The notes below the pieces were generated by a model that had not been told where the DNA came from, searched no databases, and saw only the letters and a program-made list of their open reading frames with translations. This document shows, one piece after another, positions 54,644-62,939 of a DNA stretch of 64,000 nucleotides. Position numbers and translations under genes: made by a program. The stretch comes from Brevibacterium sp. CBA3109 (GTDB lineage: Bacteria; Actinomycetota; Actinomycetes; Actinomycetales; Brevibacteriaceae), in NCBI RefSeq assembly GCF_040256645.1, contig NZ_CP158281.1:1178001-1242000 (forward strand). Direction: 5' to 3'. Numbering within the stretch: position 1 is the stretch's first letter; the number at the start of each line of letters is the position of its first letter.

Positions 54644-54787
54644 ATGGCTACTATCCTTTGGATCATTGCCGCGCTGCTCGTCATTTCGGGCATCTTCGCG
54701 ATCTTCCGCAAGCAGATCCTGTGGGGCGTCGTCCTCATCGTCGTCGGCTGTCTCGTCGGCCCAGGCGGAGTGAGCATCTTCACCTGA
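54644..54787 (+). CDS. Small membrane protein (47 aa)
   Basis: ATG with AAGGGACA upstream, TGA at 54785-54787. Two hydrophobic helices (MATILWIIAALLVISGIFAI and ILWGVVLIVVGCLVG) joined by a short basic turn, ending GPGGVSIFT. Similar tiny proteins with a GPGG end are common in actinobacteria, and are unannotated because of their size. It lies in the gap after the repeat protein and before a strong terminator, so the two are probably one transcript. Confidence 0.8.
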   Translation: MATILWIIAALLVISGIFAIFRKQILWGVVLIVVGCLVGPGGVSIFT

Positions 54788-54801
54788 CCTGCTGAAGCAC
54801 C

Positions 54802-54843
54802 ACTGCGGCGCCTCAACCCAAATAAGGGTTGGGGCGCCGCAGT
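54802..54843. terminator. Strong hairpin terminator
   Basis: ACTGCGGCGCCTCAACCC (54802-54819) and GGGTTGGGGCGCCGCAGT (54826-54843) pair over 18 bases with one T-G wobble, loop AAATAA. Ends the repeat-protein/47-aa transcript. Confidence 0.85.
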
Positions 54844-54950
54844 GCTTCTGCGGCCGGAAGTTTCGGGCCAGACGAGTCCACCGCCGATGACGACGCTCAG
54901 GGCTACAGTGATTGAAGAACACCACTTCGCCAGGACTGAGAGGGATCAAA

Positions 54951-55493
54951 ATGTCAGAGTCTGAGCCAGCAGCAGAGCCAGCAACAGAGGCGCCGGCAGA
55001 GGCCCGCCCGCCCTTCCCGCCGTTCACCGCCGAGACCGCCGCGCAGAAAGTGCAGGGGGCGGAGGATGCGTGGAACACCCGCGATCCGCAGAAGGTTGCG
55101 CTGGCGTACACACCCGATTCGGTGTGGCGCAACCGCGATGAGTTCGTGACCGGCCGGGATGAGATCGTGGCATTCCTGACCCGCAAGTGGGAGCGCGAAT
55201 GCGACTACGTCCTGCGCAAGAGCCTGTGGTCGTTCACCGATGACCGCATCGCTGTGCGCTTCCAGTACGAATGGCATGATGCCGACGAGCAGTGGTGGCG
55301 CAGCTACGGCAACGAACTGTGGGAATTCACCGACATCGGTCTCATGGCGCGCAGGGAGGCCAGCATCAACGAAACGATGTCCCCATCGCCGAGGCGGATC
55401 GACGAATTCTTGGACCCCGCCCTCCCGAGGAGCGCGGAGTCGACTTCGACCTGGGTTAGGCGAGGGTTGTCGCTGATTCCGAGCGGAAGTTGA
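54951..55493 (+). CDS. DUF1348 (NTF2-like) protein, C-terminus shifted by a 5-base duplication
   Basis: Single-domain DUF1348 protein: [39 protein letters not shown] and [21 protein letters not shown] are intact. After SIN (codon 140), AACGA is duplicated (55368-55377). The normal ending [18 protein letters not shown], which stops at TAG 55457-55459, is now in another frame, and this frame runs on to 55493. The start ATG 54951 has GAGAGGGA. Reported as CDS because the present frame is open, but the last 34 residues are not the native ones. Confidence 0.75.
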   Translation: MSESEPAAEPATEAPAEARPPFPPFTAETAAQKVQGAEDAWNTRDPQKVALAYTPDSVWRNRDEFVTGRDEIVAFLTRKWERECDYVLRKSLWSFTDDRIAVRFQYEWHDADEQWWRSYGNELWEFTDIGLMARREASINETMSPSPRRIDEFLDPALPRSAESTSTWVRRGLSLIPSGS

Positions 55494-55579
55494 TCGATCC
55501 GGCAATACTTCCTCCATATCACCCGTGATCGGTGAAATCGTCGTGGCCAGATCGGTTCCAGACGCTAAAGTGAATCGCT

Positions 55580-56836
55580 ATGGGATTCAATCCGCTGAAG
55601 AAGAAGCACGGCTTTGAGAGACTCCGCAATATCGCGCCCCTGGTCGCTGCCGGGGCCGCCGCGCTGATTCCGGCCACTGTCGGAGCCTCGATGGTCATCG
55701 ATCTGCTGCAGAAGCGCGACCGCGAGCAGAGGGAGGCTCCGCGCCCCGGCACCTTCCACTCGAGTGTCGAAGGCTCCCAGCTGAGCATCTTCACCGACGG
55801 TGAGACCCTGTACGAGGACATGCTCGAGGTGATCGGCTCCGCAACGGAGTCGATTCAGATGGAGACCTTCATCTGGAAGAACGATGAGATCGGTCAGAGG
55901 TTCGTCGACGCCTTCAATGCCGCAGCGCAGCGCGGCGTCGACATCCACCTCATCTACGACGGGTTCGCCAACCTGACCATCCCGCGCTCGTTCTACGCCC
56001 AGCTGGATGATCGCATCAAGGTTCTGCGCCTGTCGACCGTGGCGAGGAAGTTCTGGAAGGGCCCACTGCGCTATTCCGGGCTCAATCATTCGAAGATCCT
56101 CGTCATCGACAACGATGTGGCCTATGTGGGCGGTTTCAACATCGGCTCGCTCTACGCCCGCCACTGGCGAGACACCCACCTCAAAGTGACTGGGCCCGGC
56201 ACCTGGGGACTGCGCCATTCCATCTGCCAGGTGTGGAACGAATACCACGACGCCGGTGAGCAGATCGCGTGGGTCGCACCCTCAGCGTGGGAGTCGAAGA
56301 TCCGGGTCTCAGCCAATCAGCCGATTCAGCTGATCTATCCGATCCGGTCCATGTATCTCAACGCCTTCGAACGCGCACAGGATCGCATCTGGCTCACTAC
56401 TCCGTACTTCATTCCTGACCAGCAGCTTCTCAAATCTCTGATGGAGGCAGCCGAACGCGGCGTCGATGTCAGAGTCATGGTGCCGCAGGAATCCAACCAC
56501 ATCCTCGGCGACTATCTGTCTCGGGGCTTCTTCGAGCAGATGGTGCGCTCGAAGGTCACAGTTCTTCTGTACACGGCATCGATGATCCACGCGAAGATCG
56601 CCACGGTTGACGGCAAGTGGTCGACAGTGGGCACCGCGAACATCGACCGTCTCTCCCTGACCTTCAACTACGAGACCAACGTCGAGGTCATCGACAGCGA
56701 TTTCGCTGCGAAGATGGAGAAGACGTTCCTCGCTGACGGCGAGCACAGCCAGGAGCTCGGACCGGATTGGCTGGACCGCCATCAGCTGACCCAGGCCGCG
56801 GAATGGGTGCTGCGGCCGATGCGTCCGTTCCTCTGA
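55580..56836 (+). CDS. Phospholipase D / cardiolipin synthase family protein
   Basis: 418 residues: N-terminal hydrophobic anchor (about 17-45), then two PLD domains. HxK motifs are NHSKILVIDNDVAYVGGFNI (about 170-190) and IHAKIATVDGKWSTVGTANI (about 335-355), both with the following Asp. Likely makes cardiolipin from phosphatidylglycerol at the membrane. A -10-like TAAAGT ends 9 bases before the ATG, and no ribosome-binding site is visible, so the mRNA may be leaderless. Confidence 0.88.
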   Translation: MGFNPLKKKHGFERLRNIAPLVAAGAAALIPATVGASMVIDLLQKRDREQREAPRPGTFHSSVEGSQLSIFTDGETLYEDMLEVIGSATESIQMETFIWKNDEIGQRFVDAFNAAAQRGVDIHLIYDGFANLTIPRSFYAQLDDRIKVLRLSTVARKFWKGPLRYSGLNHSKILVIDNDVAYVGGFNIGSLYARHWRDTHLKVTGPGTWGLRHSICQVWNEYHDAGEQIAWVAPSAWESKIRVSANQPIQLIYPIRSMYLNAFERAQDRIWLTTPYFIPDQQLLKSLMEAAERGVDVRVMVPQESNHILGDYLSRGFFEQMVRSKVTVLLYTASMIHAKIATVDGKWSTVGTANIDRLSLTFNYETNVEVIDSDFAAKMEKTFLADGEHSQELGPDWLDRHQLTQAAEWVLRPMRPFL

Positions 56837-56900
56837 TGCGGTAGTCCTCTGACCGGTGTGGGCGCGGCCGTCCAACGGTTGGTCAGCGCGCTCATCCCGA

Positions 56901-56951
56901 TCAGGACAGCAGCGCGGTCAGGACAGCAGCGCGGTCAGGACAGCAGCGCAG
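56901..56951. repeat. Three tandem 17-base repeats at the anti-sigma gene end
   Basis: TCAGGACAGCAGCGCGG occurs three times head to tail (56901-56917, 56918-56934 and 56935-56951, the last with one change). The third copy is the anti-sigma gene's last codons and stop, so the two others are duplicated 3' ends, each carrying an extra TGA. Confidence 0.85.
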
Positions 56952-57159
56952 TCAGGGTCCGTGCCTCCTCGGCGCACACCTCGCATCCGGACAGGTGCAC
57001 GTCCATGAGTTCGTCCTGATACGTCGGATCGGCGAGTCTGTGCTCGATGTACTCGTCGATGCGGGCGAAGCAGTCGTCGCAGGACAGATACGGGTCCGTG
57101 TCCTTGAGCAGCTTGTCGATCATGTCCGGCGACAGCGGCTGATTGGTGGGGTCGGTCAT
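56935..57159 (-). CDS. Zinc-binding anti-sigma factor-like protein
   Basis: 74 residues; the zinc site HxxxCxxC appears as HLSGCEVCAEEA near the end, with CDDC earlier (SCDDCFARI), as in RsrA-type anti-sigma factors without a membrane segment. ATGA overlap with the sigma gene means coupled expression. It should bind and inactivate the adjacent ECF sigma factor, perhaps releasing it on disulfide stress. Confidence 0.8.
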   Translation of the reverse strand: MTDPTNQPLSPDMIDKLLKDTDPYLSCDDCFARIDEYIEHRLADPTYQDELMDVHLSGCEVCAEEARTLTALLS

Positions 57160-57809
57160 GATGGTGTCCCTCCGGATCGTGCGTCGAGATGGCCGGAGGC
57201 GATGAGTGCCTCGCGCAGTCGCTTCCTCGCATCATGGACATTCTTGTACAGCGCGTTTCGGGTGGTGCCCATCCGCTCGGCCAGAACGTCGATGGGAACG
57301 TCATCGATGAGCAACGCGGTGACGACCTGCCGCTGATGTGACGTCAGTGTCGAGGCGATCGCCTCCTGAACCGCCTGCCGCAGGTCACCGCCTTCGGCGA
57401 TGCTGGCCGGCGAGTGCTGCCCATCGATGAGCGGCAGGGTCTCTGACAGTGTGACCTCATGGTGTCGCCACGCCTGCCGCCGGATTGCGACGCCGGCGTG
57501 CAGGATTCCGAACTTGTACACCCAGGTGCTGAACCTGCTGCGCCCCTCGAACGTGCCGATCTTGCGCAGCACCGCCAGGTGCGCATCGTCGGCGGCCTGC
57601 TGAGCCAGATCGTCGAGGTCGGTCGTTCCCGCCCCCGGCAGTTGGTGGCGCAGGCGCCACACCTGTAAGCGCGTGGCCTTGAGCAGCAGTTCGTGCAGTT
57701 GTCGCTGAGCGTCGAGTCCGACAGAACCACCGGCGCCGAGGTGGTGGTGCCAGTTGTCCTCGCGCATTTCGTCACCGACGGAGACGGGGAGATCACCCAC
57801 GATCGTCAT
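57156..57809 (-). CDS. ECF-type RNA polymerase sigma factor
   Basis: Sigma-70 region 2 at about 50-115 (LAQQAADDAHLAVLRKI ... RFSTWVYKFGILHAG) and region 4 at 155-210 (HQRQVVTALLIDDVPIDVLAERMG). No region 3, so extracytoplasmic-function type. I chose ATG 57809 (217 residues), but starts up to 57899 are possible because no ribosome-binding site is clear. Pairs with the zinc anti-sigma factor. Target genes unknown; no matching ECF promoter pair was found upstream. Confidence 0.8.
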   Translation of the reverse strand: MTIVGDLPVSVGDEMREDNWHHHLGAGGSVGLDAQRQLHELLLKATRLQVWRLRHQLPGAGTTDLDDLAQQAADDAHLAVLRKIGTFEGRSRFSTWVYKFGILHAGVAIRRQAWRHHEVTLSETLPLIDGQHSPASIAEGGDLRQAVQEAIASTLTSHQRQVVTALLIDDVPIDVLAERMGTTRNALYKNVHDARKRLREALIASGHLDARSGGTPS

Positions 57810-58048
57810 TTTGCCACCACCATGTCGGGTTGAGAAGGGCAGAGCTGAGGACAGACGTGCCGAGAGAGAGGTCATCCTCCGCTGTGCTGAAACGGTCATA
57901 CTTCGTGAGTGTCAGCCGGTGCGGTCGGTCTTACCGGGAATGACGAGGAGATTCTTTTTTTCGGAACAGGGTAAGAACGTCTCGAGAGTACGACACGAAC
58001 AGGGCAAAGAACGCCATCAGGCGATCTCGATCCTGAAAGGACGCGATC

Positions 58049-58501
58049 ATGTCACACAATCTCGCTACTCCCGCAGCCGCACCTGCCCCGATGGGCACCG
58101 GCTCGACTGCTCTGAGATCACACCTCGGCTCGGACCGAGCCTTCTTCCTGCTGCGCACGGTCTTCACCGTGGCCCCGATCCTCTTCGGCCTCGACAAGTT
58201 CTTCGGACTGCTGACCGATTGGGATCACTATCTTGCACCGTGGATCGACGGAATCCTGCCCGGTACGGCCCATCAGGCAATGTTTGCCATCGGCATCATC
58301 GAGATCATCGCCGGACTCGCCGTGGCCATCGCACCGAAGTTCGGATCGCTGCTCGTCGTCGCCTGGCTGGCCGGCATCATCATCGACCTCGTCTCGATGG
58401 GAACGTACTTCGACATCGCCCTGCGCGACTTCGGACTGCTCGTCGGTGCACTTGCCCTGGCTGCACTCGCCTTCGACCGGCCCAAGCGCGTGCATGCCTG
58501 A
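58049..58501 (+). CDS. Small integral membrane protein, DoxX-like
   Basis: 150 residues with four helices (about 32-52, 72-92, 100-120, 125-142). The first has FFLLRTVFTVAPILFGLDKF, typical of DoxX-like and related proteins; GIIEIIAGLAVAIAP in the second is also family-like. AAAGGACG before ATG. It is divergent from the sigma gene across a 239-base gap, and could be one of its targets. Confidence 0.75.
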   Translation: MSHNLATPAAAPAPMGTGSTALRSHLGSDRAFFLLRTVFTVAPILFGLDKFFGLLTDWDHYLAPWIDGILPGTAHQAMFAIGIIEIIAGLAVAIAPKFGSLLVVAWLAGIIIDLVSMGTYFDIALRDFGLLVGALALAALAFDRPKRVHA

Positions 58502-58526
58502 GCTTCGTCACAAGAATGACGATCGT

Positions 58527-58562
58527 GGGCAAGCCCCGTCGCTGATGCGGCGGGGCTTGCCC
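58527..58562. terminator. Hairpin terminator
   Basis: GGGCAAGCCCCG (58527-58538) and CGGGGCTTGCCC (58551-58562) form a perfect 12-base stem with a 12-base loop, 25 bases after the stop of the DoxX-like gene. Confidence 0.8.
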
Positions 58563-58631
58563 TCAACCAGGTGGGGTATGAGCGGCCGACGCAGCAGTCG
58601 AATGCTGCCCGCTACCCGAACTCACCTGCGC

Positions 58632-58640
58632 TGTTAGAAT
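58632..58640 (+). promoter_or_regulatory. Extended -10 (TGTTAGAAT) for a leaderless transcript
   Basis: TGTTAGAAT fits TGnTAnnnT. Its last base is 7 bases before the ATG at 58647 and no Shine-Dalgarno lies between, so transcription would start on the A of ATG. No clear -35. Confidence 0.5.
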
Positions 58641-58646
58641 GCACGT

Positions 58647-59639
58647 ATGGCTTGGCAGTACTGGACCGAGGCCCACCGACAGGGATGTTGGAGGCAGGTG
58701 ACGACCCCTCACGCAGGAGCCGGCGCAGAACGAATGATGCGGATCCGCACGACCGCCTCGGCGGTATCGAAGGGCACCGAAGCCCTCGTTCACACCGGTC
58801 GAGTGCCGACGCGGATCGCCGAACTCATGCGCGCACCGCACCAATTGGGTGACTTTCCCTTTCCTGTCTCCTACGGATATCTCGCTGTCGGTGTTGTCGA
58901 TGAAGGACCGGCCGAGTGGCTCGGGACCCATGTCTTCGGACTGCTGCCCCACCACAGTCACCATCTGGTCACCCCCGACGACGTCGAACCGATCCCTGAG
59001 GCAATCTCTGACCATCGGGCCCTGCTGGCCGGCGCCGCGGAAACCGGGCTCAACATTCTTTGGCAGTCCCCGCCGCGCTACGGTGACAGGGTGGCGATCA
59101 TCGGTGCGGGCATGATCGGAACCGCCACCGCGCTGCTGGCGTCGCACCTTCGCCTCGAGCGCCTCGAAATCATCGACACGAACCCCGAACGGCGTGCCCT
59201 ACTCACCGGTTTGGGCCTGACCGCACTCGCCCCTGAGGATGCAGGCGACGACTGTGACATCGTCATCCACACCTCGGGGAACGAAAGCGGGTTGGCGCGG
59301 GCCCTCGAGATCACCGGCGATGACGGGACCGTCGTCGAAGCCTCGTGGTACGGCGAGACGAGCCCCACCGTGGCCCTCGGTGCCGACTTCCACGCCAGGC
59401 GCCTGTCGATCGTCGCCAGCCAAGTGGGCCAGGTCCCCGCCGGACACCGCGCGCGGAGGACTCGAAGTCAGCGACTGCGCGCCGCACTCTCCGCACTCCA
59501 CGATGACCGGTTCGACGCCCTCATCACCGGGACGTCCCGGTGGCAGGACCTGCCGCAGCTGATGGACGAACTCAGCAGCGACACCACGACAGCGGCAGAG
59601 ACGCTGTGTCATGTGTTCGACTATGAAGAAGGTGCCTGA
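58647..59639 (+). CDS. Zinc-type MDR dehydrogenase (pterin-cluster dehydrogenase)
   Basis: Medium-chain dehydrogenase-like protein of 330 residues; the Rossmann motif is VAIIGAGMIGTATALLA around 150-166, but the N-terminal GroES-like part lacks the zinc Cys clusters of alcohol dehydrogenases. First gene of the coupled cluster: its TGA directly abuts the next ATG (59640). It should oxidise or reduce a pathway intermediate; substrate unknown. Confidence 0.8.
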   Translation: MAWQYWTEAHRQGCWRQVTTPHAGAGAERMMRIRTTASAVSKGTEALVHTGRVPTRIAELMRAPHQLGDFPFPVSYGYLAVGVVDEGPAEWLGTHVFGLLPHHSHHLVTPDDVEPIPEAISDHRALLAGAAETGLNILWQSPPRYGDRVAIIGAGMIGTATALLASHLRLERLEIIDTNPERRALLTGLGLTALAPEDAGDDCDIVIHTSGNESGLARALEITGDDGTVVEASWYGETSPTVALGADFHARRLSIVASQVGQVPAGHRARRTRSQRLRAALSALHDDRFDALITGTSRWQDLPQLMDELSSDTTTAAETLCHVFDYEEGA

Positions 59640-60023
59640 ATGTTCAGCCTCAGCGTCAACGATCACGTCATGATCGCTCACAGCCTGCCAGACGAATTCT
59701 TCGGGCCTGCTCAGGCTCTCCACGGTGCCACACTCGCCGTCGAAGCCACGTTCACGCGAGACCAGCTCGACGAGCATTCGGTCGTCCTCGACATCGGGCA
59801 GGCTCTGCAGATGCTCGACGATGCTCTGACACCGCTGCGGTATGCCAACCTCGATGAGCATCCCGATTTCGCCGGACGCTTCTCGACGAGCGAAGCGATC
59901 GCCGAGCACATCGGCACCAGTCTGTCCGTTTCCCTCGCTGATCGTCCCGACATCGGGATCTCGGTCCACCTTCGCGAGAACCCTCGAGCCGCGGTGTCCT
60001 ACACTGTTGTGAATCGGCCGTGA
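59640..60023 (+). CDS. 6-pyruvoyl/6-carboxytetrahydropterin synthase-like protein with altered metal motif
   Basis: 127 residues. Matches QueD/PTPS over VVLDIGQALQMLDDALTPL, YANLDEHPDFAG and TSEAIAEHI. The front half has IAHSLPDEFFGPAQALHGAT: two His of the zinc site are present but the CxxxHGH motif is missing (no Cys, third His is Ala). It may therefore act on a different compound or have lost catalysis. Located between dehydrogenase and glycosyltransferase with a GTGA overlap. Confidence 0.75.
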   Translation: MFSLSVNDHVMIAHSLPDEFFGPAQALHGATLAVEATFTRDQLDEHSVVLDIGQALQMLDDALTPLRYANLDEHPDFAGRFSTSEAIAEHIGTSLSVSLADRPDIGISVHLRENPRAAVSYTVVNRP

Positions 60024-61099
60024 ACTTCACCCTCATCGAACCCGACCTCGGGCGCATCAGCGGGGGACTGCGCTTCAACGCCGAGCTCTGTGCCGCATCA
60101 GGAGGCAGACTCGAACGCATCGTCGCTCCCGGCGCCTGGCCCGAACCCTCGGACGACGACGTGCGCAGGCTGCGCCAGCTGGTTGCCGAGTGCCAATCGG
60201 GTTCAAACGATGAGCCGAATGCGCAGAGCCGCCCGGTTCTCATCGACGGGCTCATCGGGTGCAGTCTGTCCACGTCACTGCCGGGCCCGATCGTGATGCT
60301 CCAGCATTCGCTTGCACAGACACCCGCGTCCGAGCACCGTGAAGGCCAGCACCTGCGAGCCGCATCCGCAGTGGTGACTCCGAGTGCCTTCGCCGCCGCT
60401 GAGGTGACCCGGAGATATGGCATCACCGCCGAGGTGGCCCAGCCCGGAACGCACAGACGTCCCCTGACCCAGCCCGACCTGTCTCCATCTCCATCTCTGT
60501 CAATATCTCTGTCCGCAGTCGGAGCAGCAGGCAGCGGTGACTCCAGTGGCCAGCGTACGGCTCACTTCATCTGCCTTGGTGCGATGGAGGACAACAAGAA
60601 CCAGCTGTTTCTCAGCTGCGTGCTCCAGGAACTGCGACGGCGGGGTGTCACCGGCTGGCGCTGCACCTTGGCCGGCCCCATCACCGACACCGTTTACGCA
60701 CAGGACGTTGATGATGCGCTGGAGGGCCTGGCATCCGTCGAGCGTGTGGGCGAGCTCGACAAGGACGCTGTCGACGACCTCTACCGCCACGCGGACCTGC
60801 TTCTCCTGCCTTCGAAGGCAGAGAGCTTCGGAATGGTCGTGCGAGAAGCCGCGGCCGCGGCTATTCCCTCGTTCGTCACCGCGGGCACCGGGGCAGAAGA
60901 AGCACTTGGCGCCGGTCGTGGCCTGGCACTCGACGTCTCAACGTGGGCAGACTCGCTGGAACGGTGGTTGGGCGACGAGGCTGACCGAGCCGAGCTCGCT
61001 GCAAAAGCTCTTGCCGCCCGTGAGTCTGCGATGCACGAGTGGGCTGACACGGCGCGCACCGTGCTTGCCGTCCTGGATGGTGTGGAGCGAGTGTTATGA
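60020..61099 (+). CDS. Glycosyltransferase, GT4-like
   Basis: 359 residues, GT-B fold. The C-terminal half has the retaining E-x7-E motif in AESFGMVVREA, and IVMLQHSLAQTP near the middle. No membrane helices or signal, so it acts in the cytoplasm. GTG start overlapping the PTPS-like stop; TGA overlaps the methyltransferase ATG. Predicted to add a sugar to the cluster's product. Confidence 0.8.
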   Translation: MNFTLIEPDLGRISGGLRFNAELCAASGGRLERIVAPGAWPEPSDDDVRRLRQLVAECQSGSNDEPNAQSRPVLIDGLIGCSLSTSLPGPIVMLQHSLAQTPASEHREGQHLRAASAVVTPSAFAAAEVTRRYGITAEVAQPGTHRRPLTQPDLSPSPSLSISLSAVGAAGSGDSSGQRTAHFICLGAMEDNKNQLFLSCVLQELRRRGVTGWRCTLAGPITDTVYAQDVDDALEGLASVERVGELDKDAVDDLYRHADLLLLPSKAESFGMVVREAAAAAIPSFVTAGTGAEEALGAGRGLALDVSTWADSLERWLGDEADRAELAAKALAARESAMHEWADTARTVLAVLDGVERVL

Positions 61100-62061
61100 C
61101 TGCAGCCGAGCCGGGGTGGCTGGACCTGAGGGTGCCCGTTGACGATGCCGCCAGAGAGTATGCGTTCCCGCTCCTCGACGAGGCGGCCAGTGCGCTGTCG
61201 AACCGCTCGCTCACAGCCGGCACAGAACGACCGCTCATAGCCATCGACATCGGAGCAGGGACCGGTAACTCCATGCGGTGGTTCGATGCCCATCTCACCC
61301 AGCGGCTGTGCGGACGTCGTGTGCAGTGGGTTCTCGTCGATGCCGATGAAGCCGCACTCGAGATCGCTGCTGACAGATTCGACATCCCCGTGCGCACTGT
61401 GGCGGCCCCGATCTCCTCCCTGCCGGACATCGCAGCCGAGGCGCTGGCTGAGGTGTTTTTGAAGGCACCCACTGTGTCGCCGCATCCATGCGATCTCCTC
61501 ATCACCGGCAGCGCTCTGCTCGATGTGCTCACTCGTGATGACATGGCGGCCATCGTCGACACTCTGCAGCGCTTCTCCGGAATCGGAATCTTCCTGCTCA
61601 GCATCTCGGGTCAGTGGCATCTCAGCCCGCCCCATCCAGACGACAGCGTCATCGACGAGGCGTTCGCTCGCCACCAGCGACGCGAATCACGGCTTGGCAC
61701 ACAGTCAGCGCCGGCGCTGGAGGCCGAGGCAGGCGGTACCGGTGCACGAGTGGAAACCTCCGCCAGTCCCTGGCATCTCGAAGCACCACGAGACTCGGAC
61801 TTCCTCACGCGATTCCTCACCGAACGCGTCGATGCCGCCATTGAGGAAGACCCCGGTCTGCGAGAGGTGGGTCGAACGTGGCTGCAGGAACGGCTGAAGC
61901 AGATCGAGTCGCGGTCGGACAGTCAGGCAGGTCGGCCGGACGGTCAGGCTGCTGGGCTCAGCGTCGTCGTCGACCACACTGATCTGCTCATCGACGCTGC
62001 AGGCAACCGTGGCCGAACTGCCGACCAGCATGCTCAGACGTCCGGCGAGCCGAAGCAATGA
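61096..62061 (+). CDS. Class I SAM-dependent methyltransferase
   Basis: 321 residues. SAM motif I is AIDIGAGTGNSMRWF near residue 53; a second acidic strand (WVLVDADE) follows, as in Rossmann-type methyltransferases. N-terminal 45 residues and a 50-residue Gly/Asp tail are outside the core. ATGA overlap on both sides (60020 gene and 62058 gene). Confidence 0.8.
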   Translation: MTAAEPGWLDLRVPVDDAAREYAFPLLDEAASALSNRSLTAGTERPLIAIDIGAGTGNSMRWFDAHLTQRLCGRRVQWVLVDADEAALEIAADRFDIPVRTVAAPISSLPDIAAEALAEVFLKAPTVSPHPCDLLITGSALLDVLTRDDMAAIVDTLQRFSGIGIFLLSISGQWHLSPPHPDDSVIDEAFARHQRRESRLGTQSAPALEAEAGGTGARVETSASPWHLEAPRDSDFLTRFLTERVDAAIEEDPGLREVGRTWLQERLKQIESRSDSQAGRPDGQAAGLSVVVDHTDLLIDAAGNRGRTADQHAQTSGEPKQ

Positions 62062-62939
62062 CAACGATGAGCTCGATGTGGGTGCGGCGGGTACTCATGC
62101 TGCTCATCACCGTCATCCTGCTTGCTCTCACCGTGCGCATCGTCGGAGTCCAGGCCCTGCTCGACGGCGGACGCGTGGTCACCCCTTTGACGGTTCTCGC
62201 ATCGCTGGGTCTCGGCCTTCTCGCCACGGTGGCACAGTCCATGCGATTCTCCCTGCTGCTCAAGCAGTCCGGAACACATGTGACTCGACGCCGAGCCCTC
62301 GCCGACTGCTATTCGGCCAGTCTGCTCAACATGATCATGCCTGGCGGGTTGGGCGGAGACCTGGCGCGCGTCGCCGCCTATCGCGATACCGGCGAGCGTC
62401 GGTGGTTGTCCCCGCTCAGCATCGTCGGTGCCGAACGGCTCAGTGCCACCACCCTGCTCTTCGCCACGGCCACGTTCACTCTCATCCCGGTGGCCCCACA
62501 CTTCGCGTGGATTGCCGCAGCGGTCGCCGCAATGACCGGAGTCCTCTCCATCCTGGGCATGCAGGGGATGAGCGCGTCGACGATAGGGCTCGTGTGGCTG
62601 ACGGCAGCGGTGACCATCGGATCGTTCCTTGGGCTCTACCTCATCGCGATGCTCGCGCTCAGTGGCCCGGTCATTCCGGCGCTCGCCGTCGTCGGCCTCG
62701 CAGCGATGAGCATTCCCCTGGGAGTCGGTGGCTGGGGAGTGCGCGAAATCAGCGTGAGCATTCTGGCCGGCAGCCTCGCAAGCTCCGTCGAATGGGCGGT
62801 CACCTCATCGACCGGCTACGGCCTCCTGGCTGTGATCTCAACTCTGCCAGGCGCGATCACCCTTGTTGCTAGGCTGTGGGGCCGCCGCCACGACAGCGGT
62901 GAGAGTCCTGCGCTGAGGCACCGTTCGCCAGCTCGCTGA
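62058..62939 (+). CDS. UPF0104 / YbhN-like integral membrane protein (lysylphosphatidylglycerol synthase TM domain)
   Basis: 293 residues, about eight helices, with MIMPGGLGGDLARVAAYR near residue 95, the family's signature loop. Without the catalytic C-terminal domain of MprF it is probably a flippase-like transporter, perhaps exporting the glycosylated product. The 3' end overlaps the convergent RibA-RibD_C gene by 71 bases. Confidence 0.8.
   Translation: MTTMSSMWVRRVLMLLITVILLALTVRIVGVQALLDGGRVVTPLTVLASLGLGLLATVAQSMRFSLLLKQSGTHVTRRRALADCYSASLLNMIMPGGLGGDLARVAAYRDTGERRWLSPLSIVGAERLSATTLLFATATFTLIPVAPHFAWIAAAVAAMTGVLSILGMQGMSASTIGLVWLTAAVTIGSFLGLYLIAMLALSGPVIPALAVVGLAAMSIPLGVGGWGVREISVSILAGSLASSVEWAVTSSTGYGLLAVISTLPGAITLVARLWGRRHDSGESPALRHRSPAR

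Noticed and set aside
53473-54816. 447-codon frame antisense to the repeat protein.
   Set aside because: Periodic only because the forward repeats are; the forward frame has start, ribosome-binding site, helix and terminator.
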